Below are positions 60,309 through 64,000 of a stretch of DNA of 64,000 bases, in pieces. Every line of letters begins with the position of its first letter. Position 1 is the stretch's first letter. Origin of the DNA: Pseudomonadota bacterium (GTDB lineage Bacteria; Desulfobacterota; Desulfarculia; Desulfarculales; Desulfarculaceae); assembly GCA_018902755.1 (NCBI GenBank), contig JAHIQI010000050.1, positions 1-64,000 of the forward strand, written 5' to 3'. The position numbers were made by a program, and so were the translations under genes. The notes beneath the pieces are model-generated. The model was not told where the DNA came from. It saw only the letters and a program-made list of their open reading frames with translations, and did no database searches.

Positions 60309-61181
60309 ATGGTCATAGATATTTTGGTCAACGGTTTGGTTGCGGGGGGAATTTATGCCGTCCTTGCCGTTGGCTTCTCCCTGATCTTCGGCGTGGCCAG
60401 GATCGTGAACATGGCCCACACCGCCTTCTACATGCTCACGGCCTACTTCATCTTTGTGGGCACGACCATGCTGAACATCCCGCTTGTGGCTTCTTTGATA
60501 CTCGCCATCATCCTGATAACCATCATCGGCCTGATCTGTTTCAAGCTGTTCTTCGACCGGGTGAAACAGCATGAAACCACGGTGATGATCATATCCGTGG
60601 CCCTGGCCATGCTGTTCCAGGAGATTTTGTTCCTGGTCTTCGGCGGCCACTACACCGGCATCCCGCCCTTAGCCAAGGGCTTTGTGGACATCGCCTCCAT
60701 CCGGGTCTCCTATCAGCACATCTTCGCCATAGTGACCACGGGCCTTATTCTATTGGGCCTTTGGCTTCTGCTGTCCAAGACCGGGCTGGGCAAGGCCATT
60801 CGGGCGGTGTCCCAGGACCGGGAGATCGCCAACCTGATGGGCATCAACGTAAACCAAATATTTTTGATCGTAATGGGCATTTCGGTGGCCCTGGCGGGTT
60901 TGGCCGGGGCGGTCATCGCCCCCATATACATGGTCAGCCCCCTCATGTGGATCCAGCCCCTCACCATCGTCTTGGCCTCGGTGGTGCTGGGAGGCCTGGG
61001 CAGCGTGGGGGGATGCGTGGTGGGGGCCCTGATCCTGGGCTACACGGAGATCATCGTCACCTTTTTGGTGCCCGGCGGGGCCTCCCTGAGGGGCGCGGTT
61101 TCCATGAGCATCATGGTGGTGGTGTTGCTGGTCAGGCCTGAAGGCCTGTTCGGCGTGGCATTTGAGGAAGAAAGACTCTAA
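60309..61181 (+). CDS. livH: Branched-chain amino acid-type ABC permease LivH
   Basis: A 290-residue membrane protein with about eight helices. LVNGLVAGGIYAVLAVGFSL and FGVARIVNMAHTAFYMLTAY are the LivH start; the cytoplasmic coupling loop is KAIRAVSQDREIANLMGINV. GAGGGG lies upstream of the ATG. Such permeases, paired with LivM, import amino acids but in Desulfobacterota also aromatic and short organic acids. The substrate here is inferred to be the acid degraded by this locus. No LivK, LivG or LivF is inside the window. Confidence 0.92.
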   Translation: MVIDILVNGLVAGGIYAVLAVGFSLIFGVARIVNMAHTAFYMLTAYFIFVGTTMLNIPLVASLILAIILITIIGLICFKLFFDRVKQHETTVMIISVALAMLFQEILFLVFGGHYTGIPPLAKGFVDIASIRVSYQHIFAIVTTGLILLGLWLLLSKTGLGKAIRAVSQDREIANLMGINVNQIFLIVMGISVALAGLAGAVIAPIYMVSPLMWIQPLTIVLASVVLGGLGSVGGCVVGALILGYTEIIVTFLVPGGASLRGAVSMSIMVVVLLVRPEGLFGVAFEEERL

Positions 61182-61183
61182 AT

Positions 61184-62248
61184 ATGACCTACTTGCTTCT
61201 ATGGTACGGGTGGTTCAGGGGTGAAATTCTGGCCATTCCAGGCCGGGTCATCGCCCTGTTGTTTTTCTTGGTCTTGTTCGGCGCGCCCCTGGTAACCCAA
61301 GACCCCTACTACCTGCGCATGATCACCCTGGCCACCATCTTCGCCCTGTTCGCCACCAGTTGGGACGTGTTGTCCGGGTTCACCGGTCAGATCAACCTGG
61401 GGCACGCTCTGTTCTTCGGCGTTTCGGGCTACATGGCGGGCCTGCTCAACACTCACTTCGGCATGCCCCCCTGGCTGACCATACCCACCGGCGCCCTCAC
61501 CGGCGTGGCGGTGGGCCTCATCGCGGGCATTCCGGCCCTGCGGCTCAGGGGGATATACCTGGGCTTGGTCACCCTCACCTTCCCCCTGATCCTGCTGGGT
61601 GTCTTTTTCACCTTCCCGGAGTTCACCGGGGGCGAGTTGGGGATCTCCGGAATCGAGCGGCTGGCCTTTTCCCGCATACTCAGCTACTACATCGTGGTGG
61701 CGGTCTTCACCCTGTCGGTGTTTTTCATGTGGAAGTTCACCGACGCGGGCAGCAAGATCTTTAGGGTCGGGCTTATCCTGCACGCCATCCGGGAAGACGA
61801 GATCACCGCCCGCGCCTCCGGCATCAACACCACCGGCTACAAGTTCCTGGCCTTCGCGGTGAGCGGATTTTTCGCGGGAATCGCCGGAGGCCTGTTCGTG
61901 CACTACATGCGCATCGCCGCGCCTTCCATGCTGGAGCTGGTCTTCTCTTTCCAGGCCATCCTCTGGACCATCTTCGGCGGCGTGGCCACCATCTACGGCG
62001 CCGTGGCCGGAGTATTCATCCTTTTCCCCATGCTTGAATTGTTGTCCCTCACCGAGTGGGGCGAGCAATCACGCTTCATCATCTTCACCGTCATCTTGAT
62101 CCTCACCCTGCTGTTCATGCCCGAGGGCTTGACGGTGTGGGTCTTGGACAAACTGGAGATTAAATGCCCCCGGTGCAAGCTGGTTAATGTCTTCACCAGA
62201 AGGACCTGTAGAGCTTGCCGGGCGCCTTTGCGCAATCAAGAGAACTAA
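61184..62248 (+). CDS. livM: ABC permease LivM with C-terminal zinc ribbon
   Basis: A 354-residue permease starting two bases after the livH stop. The membrane part (about residues 10-320) has the LivM blocks LSGFTGQINLGHALFFGVSG, GIYLGLVTLTFPLILL and the coupling loop AIREDEITARASGINTTGYK. After the last helix comes a non-standard tail, LEIKCPRCKLVNVF then CRACRAPL, which forms a four-Cys zinc ribbon of about 25 residues. LivM proteins normally end after the last helix. The tail would face the cytoplasm and might contact the ATPases or sense metal or redox state. Confidence 0.9.
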   Translation: MTYLLLWYGWFRGEILAIPGRVIALLFFLVLFGAPLVTQDPYYLRMITLATIFALFATSWDVLSGFTGQINLGHALFFGVSGYMAGLLNTHFGMPPWLTIPTGALTGVAVGLIAGIPALRLRGIYLGLVTLTFPLILLGVFFTFPEFTGGELGISGIERLAFSRILSYYIVVAVFTLSVFFMWKFTDAGSKIFRVGLILHAIREDEITARASGINTTGYKFLAFAVSGFFAGIAGGLFVHYMRIAAPSMLELVFSFQAILWTIFGGVATIYGAVAGVFILFPMLELLSLTEWGEQSRFIIFTVILILTLLFMPEGLTVWVLDKLEIKCPRCKLVNVFTRRTCRACRAPLRNQEN

Positions 62249-62277
62249 GCACTGGGAGAAAGAGGAGGGGGAGTTAA

Positions 62278-63987
62278 TTGACTTCTATATATGAAGAAAA
62301 GCCTTGGCTCAAATTGTACCCGGAGGGCGTTTCGTGGGAAGTGGATTGCCCCGCGATCTCCCTGGGTGAAGCTTTCGACAGGGCCACGGAAAAATGGGCC
62401 GGCAAGACCGCAGTTATTTTCTATGGCAGCAAAATTTCCTATAAGGAGCTGAGGCAGCGGGTGGACCGCCTGGCCACGGCCCTCGTCCAGAAGCTGGGCG
62501 TGGCCAAGGGAGACCGGGTGGGGCTGCTGCTGCTCAACTCCCCGGAGTATTTGATCAGCTTTTACGCCTGCGTGAAGATCGGCGCCGTGGTCACTCCCAT
62601 CAGCCCGGTATACGTCTCCAGCGAGATCAAGCACCAACTGCAAGACTCGGGCGCGCGGACCCTGATCTGCCAGGACATCCTCTTCGAGGGCGTGGAAAAA
62701 AGCGGAGTGAAGCTCCAACACGTGGTGCTGACCAACATCTCCGAGTCCCTGCCCAAGCTCAAGCGCATGATGGGCCAGGGCATCCTGCGCGGGGTCTACC
62801 AGAAAATGGCGGCCCCTCCTCCTGAAATATTGACCCGGGAAGGCATGCACCAGCTTCAGGACCTGATCGGCTCCCACCCCGCCGAGCCTCCCAAAGTGGA
62901 CATAGACCCGCAAAAGGATTTGGTGGTGCTGCCCTACACCGGCGGGACCACCGGCCCGCCCAAGGGGGTGATGATCACCCACGCCAACACCGTGGCCAAC
63001 GTGCACCAGGTCTGCCAGTACCAGTCCATATTGGAAGAAGGCAAAGAGAATCTCATCGCCTACATGCCTTACTACCACGCCGCGGGCCAGAGCATCGGAG
63101 TGCTCATGGGCGTGTTGCAGGGCTTCACCCAGGTGACCATCACCACGCCGGAGTTGGACGACATCCTCACCTCCCTGGTCAAGCACCGGGCCACGGTGTT
63201 CGTGGGCGCCCCCACCATGTACGAGATGCTTAAGGACTACGACAAGACCGATCGGGTGCCTTGGAAGAAGTTCAAAGCCATCTGGTCCGGGGCCGACTCC
63301 CTGCACGAGGAGACCGGGCGCGACTGGGAGTTGCGCACCGGCACCACCATCGGCGAGGGCTACGGCATGACCGAGACCACCGCCACCACCCACATGGAGG
63401 CCGCCGGTCGCGAAAAGCCGGGAGCCATCGGCTTTCCCATACCCGGCACCGTCTCGGCCATCCTCGATCCCGAGGAAGACAAGTTCGTGCCCGTGGGAGA
63501 GCTGGGGGAGATTGCCACCATGGGCCCCCAGGTGACCACGGCGGGTTACTGGCAGCGGCCGGAGGTAACCAAGGAGTGCGAGGCGATCATCGACGGCAAG
63601 CGCTGGTGGCGCACCGGCGACCTGGGCCGCATGGATGAAGACGGCTACTTCTACGTCTACGACCGCAAACGCGACCTGATCAAGTACAAGGGCCTCAGAG
63701 TTTTCGCCCGGGAGGTGGAAGAAGTCCTCAAGACCCACCCGGACGTCAAGGAGGTGGGCGTGGTGGGCGTGCCGGACCTCTTGGTGGGCGAAAACGTAAA
63801 GGCCATCATCGTCTTGGAGGGCGACGCCCGGGGCAAGACCTCGGAAGCGGACATAACCGAGTTTTGCAAGGACAAGCTGGCTCACTACAAGATTCCCCGC
63901 ACGATCGAATTCGTGGGCGAAATTCCCAAGACCGACATCGGCAAGGTCTCCCGCCGGGAAATAAGGTCCATGGACGAGGAGGAATGA
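62278..63987 (+). CDS. Acyl-CoA synthetase (AMP-forming)
   Basis: A 569-residue adenylate-forming ligase starting at a TTG with GGAGGGGGAG upstream; no ATG fits. Motifs: LPYTGGTTGPPKGVMITHAN (the usual SGTTG Ser is Gly), GEGYGMTETTATTH, WWRTGDLGRMDEDGYFYVYD, RKRDLIKYKGLRVFAREVEE and the C-terminal catalytic Lys region PKTDIGKVSRRE. It should turn the imported acid into its CoA thioester, the entry step for the CoA-dependent enzymes of the leftward operon. It lies 29 bases after livM, in the same unit. Confidence 0.9.
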   Translation: MTSIYEEKPWLKLYPEGVSWEVDCPAISLGEAFDRATEKWAGKTAVIFYGSKISYKELRQRVDRLATALVQKLGVAKGDRVGLLLLNSPEYLISFYACVKIGAVVTPISPVYVSSEIKHQLQDSGARTLICQDILFEGVEKSGVKLQHVVLTNISESLPKLKRMMGQGILRGVYQKMAAPPPEILTREGMHQLQDLIGSHPAEPPKVDIDPQKDLVVLPYTGGTTGPPKGVMITHANTVANVHQVCQYQSILEEGKENLIAYMPYYHAAGQSIGVLMGVLQGFTQVTITTPELDDILTSLVKHRATVFVGAPTMYEMLKDYDKTDRVPWKKFKAIWSGADSLHEETGRDWELRTGTTIGEGYGMTETTATTHMEAAGREKPGAIGFPIPGTVSAILDPEEDKFVPVGELGEIATMGPQVTTAGYWQRPEVTKECEAIIDGKRWWRTGDLGRMDEDGYFYVYDRKRDLIKYKGLRVFAREVEEVLKTHPDVKEVGVVGVPDLLVGENVKAIIVLEGDARGKTSEADITEFCKDKLAHYKIPRTIEFVGEIPKTDIGKVSRREIRSMDEEE

Positions 63988-63988
63988 C

Positions 63989-64000
63989 ATGGCCGCCCCC
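63989..64000 (+). CDS. Start of a further gene in the liv operon (cut by window edge)
   Basis: ATG 63989 starts one base after the acyl-CoA synthetase stop and has GAGGAGG about six bases upstream. Only four codons (MAAP) are visible. From operon context an ABC ATPase (LivG or LivF) or the binding protein is expected, but this cannot be tested here. Confidence 0.55.

Noticed and set aside
62245..63990. A 581-codon minus-strand frame opposite the acyl-CoA synthetase
   Set aside because: Antisense to a gene with all adenylate-forming motifs; no protein features of its own.

Overview
The window is one continuous, GC-rich bacterial chromosome segment with short intergenic gaps and many overlapping start/stop junctions. 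The gene set points to an anaerobic Desulfobacterota (deltaproteobacterial) genome, perhaps near the Desulfarculales. The clues are an AhbD-type alternative haem pathway, a UbiD/UbiA pair of the futalosine menaquinone type, a fused isobutyryl-CoA mutase, CCG-domain iron-sulfur proteins paired with FAD oxidases, a DUF6485 protein, a 4-hydroxybutyryl-CoA dehydratase-type enzyme and a DUF294 signalling protein. This placement is inference; there is no rRNA or other marker to confirm it. No tRNA, rRNA or CRISPR array was seen.

Layout. 1-1566: tail of an IS3-family transposase, an AT-rich gap, an orphan TRAP solute-binding protein and a strong terminator. 1.6-8.8 kb: lipid kinase, MFS transporter, a YyaL-type thioredoxin-domain protein, a zinc-ribbon protein, a cytochrome P460/membrane pair, a CDP-alcohol phosphotransferase and a HAD hydrolase. 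8.8-14.6 kb: UbiD and UbiA homologues, a J-domain/receiver fusion, a GalT-like protein and an acyl-CoA ligase. 14.6-19 kb: DivIVA, DUF167 and peptidase-MA proteins facing a minus-strand DUF6485-GAF-mreB unit. 19-22.6 kb: mutM, a secreted alpha/beta hydrolase, a PAP2 phosphatase and an FKBP isomerase.

22.6-23.9 kb is a small mobile patch: a REP-associated transposase between two REP-like palindromes, then a BglII-like restriction endonuclease pseudogene, then a third palindrome. 23.9-28.0 kb holds icmF and its likely TetR repressor with a palindromic operator. 28.4-30.6 kb is a haem locus (ahbD and one siroheme decarboxylase-type subunit) enclosing two small secreted proteins. 30.8-36 kb has an XRE regulator, a DnaQ-type exonuclease, a Pmp3 peptide, a DUF294 protein and a cobalamin-dependent radical SAM enzyme.

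Two regions look most worth study. At 36.0-39.9 kb a four-gene minus-strand operon combines a lysine 2,3-aminomutase, two different ATP-grasp ligases of the D-Ala-D-Ala ligase type and a GNAT acetyltransferase, which suggests synthesis of an acetylated beta-lysine-containing small peptide or solute. At 44.6-64 kb there is a large divergent catabolic locus. Leftward run ten genes: a nitronate-monooxygenase-type flavoprotein, a 4-hydroxybutyryl-CoA dehydratase-type enzyme with all four Fe-S ligands, a tandemly duplicated FAD-oxidase/CCG Fe-S pair, a desaturase-like flavoprotein, a ferredoxin reductase-like protein, a molybdopterin oxidoreductase and an MBL hydrolase. Rightward run a tandem double-TetR regulator, LivH, a LivM with a C-terminal zinc ribbon, an acyl-CoA ligase and the first codons of another gene. 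Together they read as import, CoA activation and anaerobic oxidation of an organic acid whose identity the sequence does not reveal.

Many GC-rich genes here carry long open frames on the opposite strand; these were treated as shadows.
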